A DNA stretch of 64,000 nucleotides, taken from contig NZ_CADIJX010000001.1 in NCBI RefSeq assembly GCF_902859625.1, positions 558,001 through 622,000 of the forward strand. Reading direction: 5' to 3'. The notes beneath the pieces are model-generated. The model was not told where the DNA came from and ran no database searches. It saw nothing but the letters and a program-made list of their open reading frames with translations. A program made the translations under genes and the position numbers. This DNA is from Achromobacter pestifer (lineage in GTDB: Bacteria; Pseudomonadota; Gammaproteobacteria; Burkholderiales; Burkholderiaceae_B). Shown here piece by piece: positions 44,190 through 52,302 of this stretch; within the stretch, counting starts at the first letter, position 1; every line of letters begins with the position of its first letter.

Positions 44190-45010
44190 AGGTGTCAGAC
44201 TGGATTAACCCGGATTTCCCGGACAGTTTGGTTAAGGCACTGTGGCCTCGACCTGAGTAGGGGTTCGATAGCCTGGCCCCTGATGAATTCGCTGGCGTTT
44301 GTAGAAGACTTCGATGTAGTTGAAGATCGCCAGCCGTGCGTGCTCCCTGGTATTGAAGACTTAGTGGTGCGTTAATTCATTCTTGAGGTTGCTAAAGAAG
44401 CTCTCTGCCACAGCATTATCGTAAGGATCGCCCTTGGCGCTCGTGCTGATAGTAATGCTGTTGCCTGTCAGCAATGCACGATACTCGGCTGAACTGTATT
44501 GGGCGCCCCGATCGCGGTGATGCCTCAGTCCCGGTTGCGGCTTGCGCCTGACCACGGCCATCAACAGTGCCTGGCTAACCAGACTTCGATCTCACTTGTC
44601 GGACATGTTCCAACCGACGACTGAGCGCGAGTAAAGGCCCAGCAGTACCGCGAGATGCAGCCAGCCTATTCGCGTCGATACCACTGTGATATCGCCCCAC
44701 CCACACTTTGTTGGGGCAGTGCACCGTGAACCGCCTCTCCAGGCGGTTCACGGTGCCGGCCCGAGTAGCGAGTGTTCTCCAACCTGCGGAACCGCTGCTT
44801 GCGCAGTGCCTCGATGCCCGCCTGGCACCGCACGCGGGCAACGCGATGCTTGCCGCAAGCCACACCGCTGGCATTGAGCGCGCGCCAGGTTTTCTCGGCG
44901 CCGTACGCTCGCCGAGAGGCCCGATGCGTTTGTTCGATCGCTGCCAGCAACTTAACGTCTTCTTGCTGTCTTGCGCACGGCTCGCGACGTCGCCACTCGT
45001 AATAACCGCT
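44190..45010 (-). pseudogene. Decayed IS3-family OrfB transposase
   Basis: Read on the minus strand, pieces of one DDE transposase follow each other in different frames. They are SGYYEWRRREPCARQQEDVK through ACGKHRVARVRCQAGIEAL (from 45010), RFTVHCPNKVWVG, then a third frame with GWLHLAVLLGLYSRSVVGW and a stop near 44598, then HHRDRGAQYSSAEYRALL and KGDPYDNAVAESFFSNLKNE (44361-44564), and finally REHARLAIFNYIEVFYKRQR with GYRTPTQ. At least three frameshifts and several stops make it inactive. TGTCAGACTGGATTAACCCG near 44191 may be the remaining left IS end; no matching right end is seen. Confidence 0.8.
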
Positions 45011-45150
45011 GCGGCCAACCGCTGTTTTCGGGTAAATCCGCCCAGAGCCATATTTGGGCTCTAGTGATTGCAGGAATAGGACCACATCCACTGCGTGGAG
45101 ACGCGCTGTACGTAGTCCAGATCGTCCCAGTGATATTGGGAACGGCGCCG
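45003..45150 (-). pseudogene. C-terminal remnant of a second IS3-family transposase
   Basis: On the minus strand QYHWDDLDYVQRVSTQWMW, then an in-frame TAG, then SPNMALGGFTRKQRLAAAV match the C-terminus of IS407-type transposases (DLxxVQRxxTxWxWxYNxERPNMALGGxTP). It breaks off at ~45003 exactly where the N-terminal part of a different OrfB begins in another frame. The two remnants are thus joined by a deletion or a nested insertion. Confidence 0.65.
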
Positions 45151-45354
45151 GCACACGGCCAAGCGTGCCGAAGCGCGCTATCAGGGCATGTTCCAGGGCG
45201 CTGCCCGCGGTGCACGCCTTGCCGCTGCGCGACAGATGTCAGCCAAGTAACTCGTGGGTAGGCAGCCATGACGGTCGTCGCAGGTTCAATCAACGAGGCT
45301 AGTTTCCAAGGCCCGGTAGTGTGAAAAATTCTGGCAGGTCTGCCCCATTGGGAT

Positions 45355-45390
45355 GCGCCTGACAGGATGTCAATTCACCCTGTCAGGCGC
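45355..45390. repeat. Perfect 12-bp inverted repeat upstream of the AI-2E gene
   Basis: GCGCCTGACAGG (45355-45366) and CCTGTCAGGCGC (45379-45390) form perfect arms around a 12-nt AT-rich loop. There is no T tract, so a standard terminator is unlikely; it may be a mobile palindromic element or an operator. It lies between the IS remnants and the AI-2E gene, 142 bp upstream of that gene. The rest of 45151-45531 shows nothing I can name. Confidence 0.55.
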
Positions 45391-45531
45391 CACTGACAAA
45401 CGCCCGTTGCCCCTAGGAAGCCGACTTTCGGATAAATTGCTTAAGATTGCATTCGCGCGCATTCCCGGGCAGCCGCCCATGAACCGCGATGCGTCATCAC
45501 GCAAGGCCGCAAGCCTTGCCGGGAGCCACGG

Positions 45532-46656
45532 GTGAATACACGTCCGACCGTCGATCTTGCCCGCATTCTGCTTCTGATCGTGATTCTGTCCGCCTTGATG
45601 GTGGGCAGCCTTTATGTCCTGCGGCCGTTTCTACCGGGGCTGATCTGGGCGACGACCATTGTCGTGGCGACCTGGCCTGTGTTGTTGGCGATCCAGCAGC
45701 GTTTGGGCGGACGCCGCTGGGCGGCCACCGGCATGATGCTGCTGATCCTGCTGTTCGTGATCGTCTTGCCCTTGTATCAGGTGATCGCCACCTTGGCCGA
45801 GCACAGCGGGACCATCATGGCGGCCGTGAAGAGCCTGCCTGATTACGCGCTGCTGGCGCCGCCGGGTTGGGTGCGCGCCATTCCTGTTGCGGGTCCGCGC
45901 ATTGCGCAGGAATGGCAGGCACTGTCCGACGCGGGCGCGGGCGGCCTGCTGGCCCGGCTGGAACCCTACCTGACCATCGCGGCCCATTGGTTGCTGAGCC
46001 ATGCGGCGATCGTCGGGGTATTCGTGATGCATATGCTGATCACCATCGTCATTGCCGGGATTTTGTACAGCCAGGGCGAGGCGGCGGCCGGTTTGGTCAA
46101 GCGCTTCTCGAACCGCTTGGCTGGACAGCGCGGCCTGGCGGCAATCCATCTGGCGGGCGCCGCGATCCGGGCAGTTGCGCTGGGCATTGTCGTGACGGCC
46201 GTGGTGCAATCCGCGTTGGGCGGCATTGGCCTGTGGATCGCGGGCGTTCCCGCGGCGGGCATCCTGACGGCGTTGATGGTGATGTTGTGCCTGGCGCAGT
46301 TGGGGCCGTTGTTGCCGATGTTGGGCGGCGTGGTGTGGTTGTTCCAGAACGATATGAAGATGGCCGCCATTCTGTTGCTGGTCTGGGCGTTGCTGGTTGC
46401 CACGTTGGATAACCTGTTGCGGCCGATGCTGATCAAGCGCGGGGTGAACCTGTCTTTGCTGTTGATCCTGTCCGGGGTCCTGGGCGGCCTGTTCGCCTTC
46501 GGCATCGTCGGCCTGTTCATCGGCCCGGTGATTCTGGCGGTGACGTCGACCTTGTTGAACGCCTGGATCGAAGAGGTGCCACCACCCGCCGCAACGGCGG
46601 TCACGTCGGATGCCGTGACGGCCACGCTGCCTGGGGCGCCCTCTGAAAAGGCGTAA
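45532..46656 (+). CDS. AI-2E family transporter (YdiK/PerM-like)
   Basis: A 374-residue membrane protein with about eight helices. The N-terminal part (LMVGSLYVLRPFLPGLIWATTIVVATWPVLLAIQ) and the C-terminal part (LDNLLRPMLIKRGVNLSLLLILSGVLGGLFAFGIVGLFIGPVILAVTSTLL) are the family signatures. The start is a GTG at 45532 with GGGAG upstream. The family contains exporters for AI-2, Na+/H+ antiporters and proteins of unknown substrate; AI-2 export should not be assumed. A terminator with a T tract follows 15 bp after the stop. Confidence 0.9.
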   Translation: MNTRPTVDLARILLLIVILSALMVGSLYVLRPFLPGLIWATTIVVATWPVLLAIQQRLGGRRWAATGMMLLILLFVIVLPLYQVIATLAEHSGTIMAAVKSLPDYALLAPPGWVRAIPVAGPRIAQEWQALSDAGAGGLLARLEPYLTIAAHWLLSHAAIVGVFVMHMLITIVIAGILYSQGEAAAGLVKRFSNRLAGQRGLAAIHLAGAAIRAVALGIVVTAVVQSALGGIGLWIAGVPAAGILTALMVMLCLAQLGPLLPMLGGVVWLFQNDMKMAAILLLVWALLVATLDNLLRPMLIKRGVNLSLLLILSGVLGGLFAFGIVGLFIGPVILAVTSTLLNAWIEEVPPPAATAVTSDAVTATLPGAPSEKA

Positions 46657-46671
46657 CATCTGCCTGACGCC

Positions 46672-46696
46672 GCGGGCGCACCGCCCGCTTCTTTTT
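46672..46696 (+). terminator. Rho-independent terminator after the AI-2E family gene
   Basis: A perfect 7-bp stem GCGGGCG/CGCCCGC (46672-46678 with 46682-46688) closes a 3-nt loop and is followed by TTCTTTTT. It lies 15 bp beyond the stop codon. Confidence 0.85.
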
Positions 46697-46804
46697 CGCA
46701 ACACCCCGGCAATACTTAATGACGATGCACCCGCTTGTGCTGGCTGACAGCACACCCGAATTCCTTTTCCCCACGGCACTGCCCGCATGCAAGGTGGTGG
46801 CGCA

Positions 46805-47530
46805 ATGAGCGAAAGCGTACGCTTGGCCAAGCGCTTGGCCACGGAACAATCCTGCTCCCGCGGGGATGCCGAACGCTATATAGAAGGCGGTTGGGTCGCG
46901 GTGGATGGCAAGGCCGTGGAGGAACCCGGGTTCCGGGTCGCCCCCAACCAGACGGTCAGCCTGCTGCCTGGCGCAAAGCTGGAAGACATCCGGCCGGTGA
47001 CGGTGCTGGTGCATAAGCCAGAGGGCATGTACGCCGACAACGAAGTCGGCTCGGCGCTGGATCTGATCGTGCCCAAGAACCTGATGCCAGGCGACCGTTC
47101 CGGCCAGCGCTACTTGAAGCGCATGTTCAACGGCCTGAAACGGGTCACGCCGCTGGAACGCGCGGCCAGCGGCCTGGTTGTCTATACCCAGGAGTACGCC
47201 GTGTCCCGCAAGCTGCTGGAAGAGGGCAAGCTGGTGGAACAGGAATACGTGGCGCAAGTCAGCGGCCAGCTGAGCGAGGGCGATCTGGCCCGGTTGCAGC
47301 GCGGTCTGGCGTTTGAGGGACGCGCGGCCACTCCCATGAAAGTCAGTTGGCAGAACGAAACCCATCTGCGCTTTGCGCTGAAGACCCCGCTGCCCGGCTT
47401 CATCGAATATGTTTGCGACACGGCGGGCTTGCAACTGCAAGGCTTGCGGCGCATCCGCATCGGCCGGCTGTCCATGGCGGGGCTGGCCGTGGGGCAATGG
47501 CGCTACCGGTTGGACTACGAGCGGTTCTGA
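46805..47530 (+). CDS. RsuA/RluF-like rRNA pseudouridine synthase homologue with altered catalytic residue
   Basis: A 241-residue protein. The start at 46805 (MSESVRLAKRLA) has AAGGTGG about 7 nt upstream. Residues ~5-60 are an S4 RNA-binding domain (RLAKRLATEQSCSRGDAERYIEGGWVAVDGKAV); the rest is a pseudouridine-synthase 2 fold (VLVHKPEGMYADNE, YVAQVSGQLSEGDLARLQRGL, LRRIRIGRLSMAGLAVGQWRYR). In this family the catalytic Asp lies in GRLDxxTxGLLLxT; here the matching segment is TPLERAASGLVVYT, with Glu118 in place of Asp and Pro instead of Arg. It may be inactive as a synthase and act as an RNA-binding protein. Confidence 0.85.
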   Translation: MSESVRLAKRLATEQSCSRGDAERYIEGGWVAVDGKAVEEPGFRVAPNQTVSLLPGAKLEDIRPVTVLVHKPEGMYADNEVGSALDLIVPKNLMPGDRSGQRYLKRMFNGLKRVTPLERAASGLVVYTQEYAVSRKLLEEGKLVEQEYVAQVSGQLSEGDLARLQRGLAFEGRAATPMKVSWQNETHLRFALKTPLPGFIEYVCDTAGLQLQGLRRIRIGRLSMAGLAVGQWRYRLDYERF

Positions 47531-47558
47531 CGCCGCATTGATACGACTGACGACGAAC

Positions 47559-48707
47559 ATGAATCTGCCTGGCGAGCCCTCGCAACACCAGAATCCCGAT
47601 CAGATCCCAGGCCGCCGAGGTTTCCTGAAACAGACGGGCGCGCTCTGCCTGACGGCGCTGGCGCTAAGCGGCTGCGCCAGTCGCGCGCCGGCCGGCAAGG
47701 CGCCGGTGGGCCGGCAAGCGACAGCACCCGCCCCGCCGGCACCGCTGAACGGCAAGGGCGCGGCCCCGGTGCCCGCCTTGCGCCCTGGCGCTCGAATCGC
47801 CATCGTGGCGCCGGCATCCGCCGCGCCCGACGCCAGCGACGAAGCCGCGGAATGGTTGGAAGCGCGCGGCTTCGTGGCCCAGGTCATGCCTGCCAGCCGG
47901 ACACGCCTGGAATCGCCTTATGACTATCTGGCCGGCAGTGATGCCGACAGGCTGGCGGATCTGCACGCGGCCTTCGCCGCGCCGGATGTGGGGGCGGTGT
48001 GGTGTCTGCAAGGCGGATTCGGTTCATGGCGCTTGCTGGACCAATTGGATTACGCGCTGCTGCGCAAGCACCCCAAGCCCTTCATCGGCTATAGCGACAT
48101 CACCGCGCTGCACTTGGCCATGCAACGCCATGCCGGTTTCGTCACGTTCCACGGGCCGATGCTGGGACAGGATTTGCTGGCCGGCAAGCGCGAACCCACC
48201 GAATCGAATCTGTTGGCGATGATTACCGGCCAAGTAGGGCGCGGCTCGTGGATTGCGCCTCCGCAAGATGCACTGCCGACAGAACTGGTGCCTGGGGTGG
48301 CCAGCGGACACTTGATTGGCGGCAATCTGGCGCTGATCGCCGCGTTGACCGGCACTCGCAACGAGATCGACACACGCGATGCCATCCTGTTCATTGAAGA
48401 CGTCAATGAAGCCGTGCCGCGCGTCGACCGGCTGCTAGGCCAATTGGCGGCCGCCGGCAAGTTCGACGGCGTGAAGGGGCTGCTGGTGGGCAACTTCACG
48501 CGCTTGCGGGCGCAGATGGATGATGCGCAGGCGCAAGGCCTGCTGTATCCACTGATCCTGGATCAGTTTCGGTCACGTGGGATTCCCGTGTTGGCCGGGT
48601 GGCCCAGCGGCCACGGTGATCCTAACTTGACCTTGCCCTTGGGGGCGCGCGTAACCTTGGACACCGGCCGCGGTGCGCTGCGGCTGGATCAGGCCGTCGT
48701 GATCTGA
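47559..48707 (+). CDS. LD-carboxypeptidase (peptidase S66) lipoprotein
   Basis: A 382-residue protein. The N-terminus has a twin-Arg motif (GRRGFLKQTGALCLTALALSGC) and a lipobox ending at Cys39, suggesting a possibly Tat-exported, lipid-anchored form. The catalytic part starts at GARIAIVAPAS. GGFGSWRLLDQLDY and PFIGYSDITALHLAM carry the nucleophile Ser179, FIEDVNE the Glu, and GHGDPNLTLPLG the His. LdcA releases the terminal D-Ala from murein tetrapeptides during peptidoglycan recycling and is usually cytoplasmic; an exported lipoprotein form is less common. It starts 28 bp after the pseudouridine synthase gene and may share its transcript. Confidence 0.87.
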   Translation: MNLPGEPSQHQNPDQIPGRRGFLKQTGALCLTALALSGCASRAPAGKAPVGRQATAPAPPAPLNGKGAAPVPALRPGARIAIVAPASAAPDASDEAAEWLEARGFVAQVMPASRTRLESPYDYLAGSDADRLADLHAAFAAPDVGAVWCLQGGFGSWRLLDQLDYALLRKHPKPFIGYSDITALHLAMQRHAGFVTFHGPMLGQDLLAGKREPTESNLLAMITGQVGRGSWIAPPQDALPTELVPGVASGHLIGGNLALIAALTGTRNEIDTRDAILFIEDVNEAVPRVDRLLGQLAAAGKFDGVKGLLVGNFTRLRAQMDDAQAQGLLYPLILDQFRSRGIPVLAGWPSGHGDPNLTLPLGARVTLDTGRGALRLDQAVVI

Positions 48708-48721
48708 GAAAATCATAAAAT

Positions 48722-48806
48722 TTGCATCATTAATGAGTCATTAAAATAATTAATGATCTATTAATGAGTCACTGTTGAAATGGATTGTGACTCATTAATG
48801 ATGCAA
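48722..48806. promoter_or_regulatory. HipB-type operator array upstream of hipBA
   Basis: The 19-mer TTGCATCATTAATGAGTCA (48722-48740) recurs as an exact inverted copy at 48788-48806. Between them lie further copies of the core ATTAATGA at 48749-48756 and 48760-48767, the latter within ATTAATGAGTCAC. The core occurs four times in all (also 48729 and 48794). The array lies 30 bp upstream of the HTH gene start. HipB antitoxins bind several such dyads and bend the DNA to repress hipBA, so this is the probable operator region and contains the promoter. Confidence 0.75.
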
Positions 48807-48835
48807 TAGTGCTATTCAAGCACTATTATCAAGGC

Positions 48836-49177
48836 ATGAAAAAGAAGATCGAGCCCAGCTTTGACGCGGCCGAGGCGCTGATCCGCCTGGGCGACAACCT
48901 GCGCACAGCCCGCTTGCGGCGAGCGGAATCGGAGAGTGCGCTGGCCGGCCGCCTGGGCGTGTCGCGCGCCACCATCGGACGACTGGAGCGTGGTGACGGC
49001 GGCGTGTCGCTGGCGCTGGCGGTCGAGGCGCTGTTGCAGTATGGCTTTGGAGACCAACTGTTCTTGCTGGCGGACCCTGACCAGGATGGCGTGGGCAAGC
49101 GGTTGGACGCAATGCGCCGGCCCGCTCGGGGAGGCAGCGTGCCGCAAGCGCATCGCGTTGATCCCACCAAGCTCTAA
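48836..49177 (+). CDS. hipB: HipB-like XRE family antitoxin/repressor
   Basis: A 113-residue protein starting MKKKIEPSFDAAEALIRLG. A GTG at 48809 would add nine residues; neither start has a good ribosome site, so a nearly leaderless message is possible. The XRE helix-turn-helix is LGDNLRTARLRRAESESALAGRLGVSRATIGRLERGDGGVSLALAVEAL. The C-terminal ~30 residues are basic and probably flexible, like the HipB tail. It is 12 bp upstream of hipA, the typical antitoxin-first order, and should neutralise HipA and repress the operon via the ATTAATGA array. Confidence 0.85.
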   Translation: MKKKIEPSFDAAEALIRLGDNLRTARLRRAESESALAGRLGVSRATIGRLERGDGGVSLALAVEALLQYGFGDQLFLLADPDQDGVGKRLDAMRRPARGGSVPQAHRVDPTKL

Positions 49178-49189
49178 GGCCAGCTCAGC

Positions 49190-50506
49190 ATGGCGCGCTC
49201 TCGCAAGCACAAGTCCGTCGAAAGCCAGCTGTTCGTCTATGTGGACATCCGCGGTGAAGCCGTCTTGGCTGGCGTACTGACCCTGGACGATTCAGACGAA
49301 AACCATTTCTACGCCGAGTTCACCTATGTGCAGTCCTACGTGAACGATGCGCGCGCCTTCGCGCTGGACCCGCTGAATCTGCCCTTGATCGACGCCAAGA
49401 CCACTTTCCGCACGGAAAGCCGTTATGAAACGTTGGGCGCGATCTTCGATGCCGCACCCGACGCCTGGGGCCGCAACGTGATGCGGGTGGACAAGGCGGG
49501 TGCCCGTGTCACCGAAGATGAAGTCTTGCTGCGCGGCCGGGGCATGGGGGTAGGCGCGTTGTTCTTCAGCGCCCGTCAGTTGACGCCCAATATGCGCAAG
49601 ACCTATCGCCTGCCCGAAATCAGTCAATTGGAATCCCTGGCGGACCTCTTGACGGACATCGACCAGGGCGTCAAGCCCAAAGGCCTGTACCGCGACATCC
49701 TGGGCAGCTCTTGGGATATCGGCGGGGCCCGCCCCAAGACCATCGTGCGCGACGAGCAGGGCGAGATGTGGATCGCGAAGTTTCCGCGCCAAGGGGATTC
49801 CTATGATCGCCAGCGCGTGGAATTCGCCAATCTGAAGATGGCCGCCGACATCGGACTGACCGTACCCGAGATCCACCTGATCGACACCCACCTGGGCGCC
49901 GTGCTGCTGACGCGCCGCTTTGACCGTGAGCGGCTGCCGGCCGCGCGCGGAGGGGAACCCGTCGTGGCGCGTCGCCATTTTCTGAGTGGTGCATCGCTGA
50001 TCAGCCCGTCGGCGCAAATTGGCAAGCGTGAACTGGACGGCCCGCGCGGCAAGAGCACCTATTCATATGCCCGGTTGGCGGACGTGACGCGCCGCATCTC
50101 GTCCAACCCCGTGCAGGATCTGAAGGAACTCTACGCCCGCATGATCCTGAACGTGGCGGTGCATAACACCGACGATCATCTGAAGAACGTGGGGTTCGTC
50201 AAGGACGAAGGGGCGCACACCTATCGGCTGTCGCCGCTGTTCGATGTGGTTACCCAGGAAGGCTCGGCCAAGCATTATCTGCACATTGGCACGGCGGGAC
50301 GCGACAGCACGTTTGAGAATTGCCTGACGGAATACCGGCGCTTCGGTTTGCGGTCAGAGGCGGCGGCGCAATCCATCCTGGACCGCGTGCATGATGTGGT
50401 GGCGATGCGCGCCGGATTTTACGAACAGGCCGGCATGGCTGCCGCCGAAATTGCGCAGGTCGAAGCGACGTTGACGGCCTGGCGGCACGGTATATTGCCG
50501 GTATGA
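49190..50506 (+). CDS. hipA: HipA-like serine/threonine kinase toxin
   Basis: A 438-residue protein with an N-terminal couple_hipA-like domain and a HipA kinase domain. GGARPKTIVRDEQGEMWIAKFP gives the gly-rich ATP region and the Lys; NVAVHNTDDHLKNVGF carries the catalytic Asp328, and LSPLFDVV carries the Mg-binding Asp352. E. coli HipA phosphorylates glutamyl-tRNA synthetase and induces persistence; other family members have other targets. All catalytic motifs appear intact. Its stop overlaps the start of a LysR gene by 4 nt (ATGA), so the two are translationally coupled. Confidence 0.9.
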   Translation: MARSRKHKSVESQLFVYVDIRGEAVLAGVLTLDDSDENHFYAEFTYVQSYVNDARAFALDPLNLPLIDAKTTFRTESRYETLGAIFDAAPDAWGRNVMRVDKAGARVTEDEVLLRGRGMGVGALFFSARQLTPNMRKTYRLPEISQLESLADLLTDIDQGVKPKGLYRDILGSSWDIGGARPKTIVRDEQGEMWIAKFPRQGDSYDRQRVEFANLKMAADIGLTVPEIHLIDTHLGAVLLTRRFDRERLPAARGGEPVVARRHFLSGASLISPSAQIGKRELDGPRGKSTYSYARLADVTRRISSNPVQDLKELYARMILNVAVHNTDDHLKNVGFVKDEGAHTYRLSPLFDVVTQEGSAKHYLHIGTAGRDSTFENCLTEYRRFGLRSEAAAQSILDRVHDVVAMRAGFYEQAGMAAAEIAQVEATLTAWRHGILPV

Positions 50507-51405
50507 AAAAGTTGGATATTCCTGCCCTGGAAATCTTCGTCGCGGCCGTCGAGGAAAAGAGCCTGTCGAAAGCGGCCGAGCGAGAAAACCTGGTGACCTC
50601 CGCCGCGAGCAAACGGGTCGCCGAATTGGAACGCCACCTGAACCGGACCTTGCTGCATCGACATGGCCGTGGCGTCGAGCCCACACCCGCCGGGGCCTTG
50701 CTCTACCAACGCGCCAAGGCCATTTTGCGCAGCGTCCAGCTGACGGAACAAGCCATCAACGGCTATTCCATCAATGGCCAGGCAAAGATCCGGCTCGCGT
50801 CCAACCCATCGACCATCCTGCAATTCCTGCCCGGCGTGATGGGCCGATTCCTGGTGGGCCGCAGCGATGTCAGCGTGGACCTGCTGGAAGGCCATAGCTA
50901 CGACATTCCGCGCCTGGTCGCGGAAGCCTCGGTGGACATTGGCATCTATCACGCGGATCACCCGGTGCCTGGGGTCGCCTCGTTTCCTTTCCGCCGGGAT
51001 CGCGTGGGCTTGGTGGTTCCCGTGGGCCACCCGCTGGCTGAACGCACCGAACTTTTTCTGGAAGACGCGCTGGACTACGACCTGCTGGGTTACTTCCCGC
51101 GGCACTCGCTGGATCAGTTCCTGGCCTATGCCGGACAAACGCTATCGCGGCCGCCGAACGTCAAACTACAGGTGTCGAACTTCGAGACCCGTTGCCGCAT
51201 GATTCGCGAGGGATTGGGCATTGGGGTCGTGCCGGAAGGCATTGCGCGCCACTATCTGACGCCCATGGGGCTGGTGCTGCTACGGCTGCGCGATGATTGG
51301 GCCGAACGCCAGTTCTATGTGTGCGTGCGTGACACGGCGCAACTGGCACGTCCGGTGGAAGAATTGCTGAACGCGCTGACGGCGCCTGACACGCCAGCGC
51401 AATAA
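50503..51405 (+). CDS. LysR family transcriptional regulator coupled to hipA
   Basis: A 300-residue protein. The N-terminal wHTH is MKKLDIPALEIFVAAVEEKSLSKAAERENLVTSAASKRVAELERHLNRTLLHRHGRGVEPTPAG, with an unusually charged dimerisation helix. The effector domain follows (IRLASNPSTILQFLPGVMGRFL, GLGIGVVPEGIARHY). It is fused by a 4-nt overlap to the hipBA operon, and its stop is 27 bp from the convergent catabolic cluster. A LysR gene at this place would be expected to regulate that cluster; if so, it is under hip control. Confidence 0.88.
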   Translation: MKKLDIPALEIFVAAVEEKSLSKAAERENLVTSAASKRVAELERHLNRTLLHRHGRGVEPTPAGALLYQRAKAILRSVQLTEQAINGYSINGQAKIRLASNPSTILQFLPGVMGRFLVGRSDVSVDLLEGHSYDIPRLVAEASVDIGIYHADHPVPGVASFPFRRDRVGLVVPVGHPLAERTELFLEDALDYDLLGYFPRHSLDQFLAYAGQTLSRPPNVKLQVSNFETRCRMIREGLGIGVVPEGIARHYLTPMGLVLLRLRDDWAERQFYVCVRDTAQLARPVEELLNALTAPDTPAQ

Positions 51406-51432
51406 AGGCGCTGGCGCCTCCCACGGAAACGA

Positions 51433-52302
51433 CTAACCGCCTGATCGTGCCTCGGCTGCCTGCCTCAGCACCGGCCGCAGGTAATCCAGGAAGCGGTCGG
51501 GGTCTTCGCTCATGGGAAAGTGGCCCATGCCTTGCATGATCTGCCAATGCGAGCCCGCGATGCGCCCGGCCAGGAATTCAGTGTCTTGTGGCGTGCACGA
51601 ATAATCGTATTCACCGGTCAGCAACCATAGCGGACAGCGGCGGGTATCGATGTTGGCGACGCGGTCGCGGATATCCCCGTCGGCGGTATAGAAATGCAGA
51701 TCGCCCTTGAACACGCCCGGTCCACCCTGCATGTAGTGCCACAAGGTTTCCCAGCGGTGATTGCCCGGGCTGCCCGGGCCCACCAAACCCGACACGATGC
51801 CCGCGCAGACTTCACCGCCGTGGACGTCGGGCCGGTTCAGCCATTCCAGGTCGTAGTAGGGATCAACATGGGCACCCGATTGCAGGCCGATCGCGCCGCC
51901 GAAGCGGTGGGCGTGTTCCAGCGCCAGGTGCAGCACGATGCGTCCGCCGATTGAACACCCCATCACCAGCGGACGGTCCAGCGCCAGCGCGTCGGCCACG
52001 GCGATGATGGCCTGCGCATAGTCCTCGGACGTGAGCTTGTACGTTTCCTGCTGCCAGCCTTCGGGCGGGGACGATTTGCCGTGCCAAGGCAAGTCAAAGG
52101 CAATCACCCGGAAAGATTCGAGGATGCGCGGGTCATTCATCACACCGCGGTACTGACGGGTATCGGCGCCGGCAGTGTGCAGGCACAGCAGGGGGATTCC
52201 GCTGCCGGCCTCTTCGACATACACCCGATGTTGGCGGCCGCCCAAAGGCAGTTGCAGATAACGGCCGATGATCGGCTCAAAGTGGACGGTTTGCGGACTC
52301 AC
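51433..52302 (-). CDS. Alpha/beta hydrolase
   Basis: A 289-residue protein. I start at a GTG (52302, MSPQTVHFEPIIGRYL) with GGAG upstream; it overlaps the stop of the next upstream gene as GTGA, so the two are coupled. A longer frame to 52620 only reads antisense to that gene. The triad is visible: nucleophile Ser in VMGCSIGGRIVL, Asp in TGEYDYSCTP and His in QGMGHFPMSEDP, and LLCLHTAGADTRQYR gives the oxyanion region. It is the last gene of a seven-gene minus-strand operon and probably hydrolyses an ester or C-C bond in the pathway. Confidence 0.85.
   Translation of the reverse strand: MSPQTVHFEPIIGRYLQLPLGGRQHRVYVEEAGSGIPLLCLHTAGADTRQYRGVMNDPRILESFRVIAFDLPWHGKSSPPEGWQQETYKLTSEDYAQAIIAVADALALDRPLVMGCSIGGRIVLHLALEHAHRFGGAIGLQSGAHVDPYYDLEWLNRPDVHGGEVCAGIVSGLVGPGSPGNHRWETLWHYMQGGPGVFKGDLHFYTADGDIRDRVANIDTRRCPLWLLTGEYDYSCTPQDTEFLAGRIAGSHWQIMQGMGHFPMSEDPDRFLDYLRPVLRQAAEARSGG

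Noticed and set aside
45532-46656. Quorum-sensing (AI-2) locus
   Set aside because: The AI-2E family has many non-AI-2 members and no lsr or luxS genes are near.
45631-46842. Minus-strand frame of 403 codons opposite the AI-2E gene
   Set aside because: Gln/Arg-rich antisense shadow without domains.
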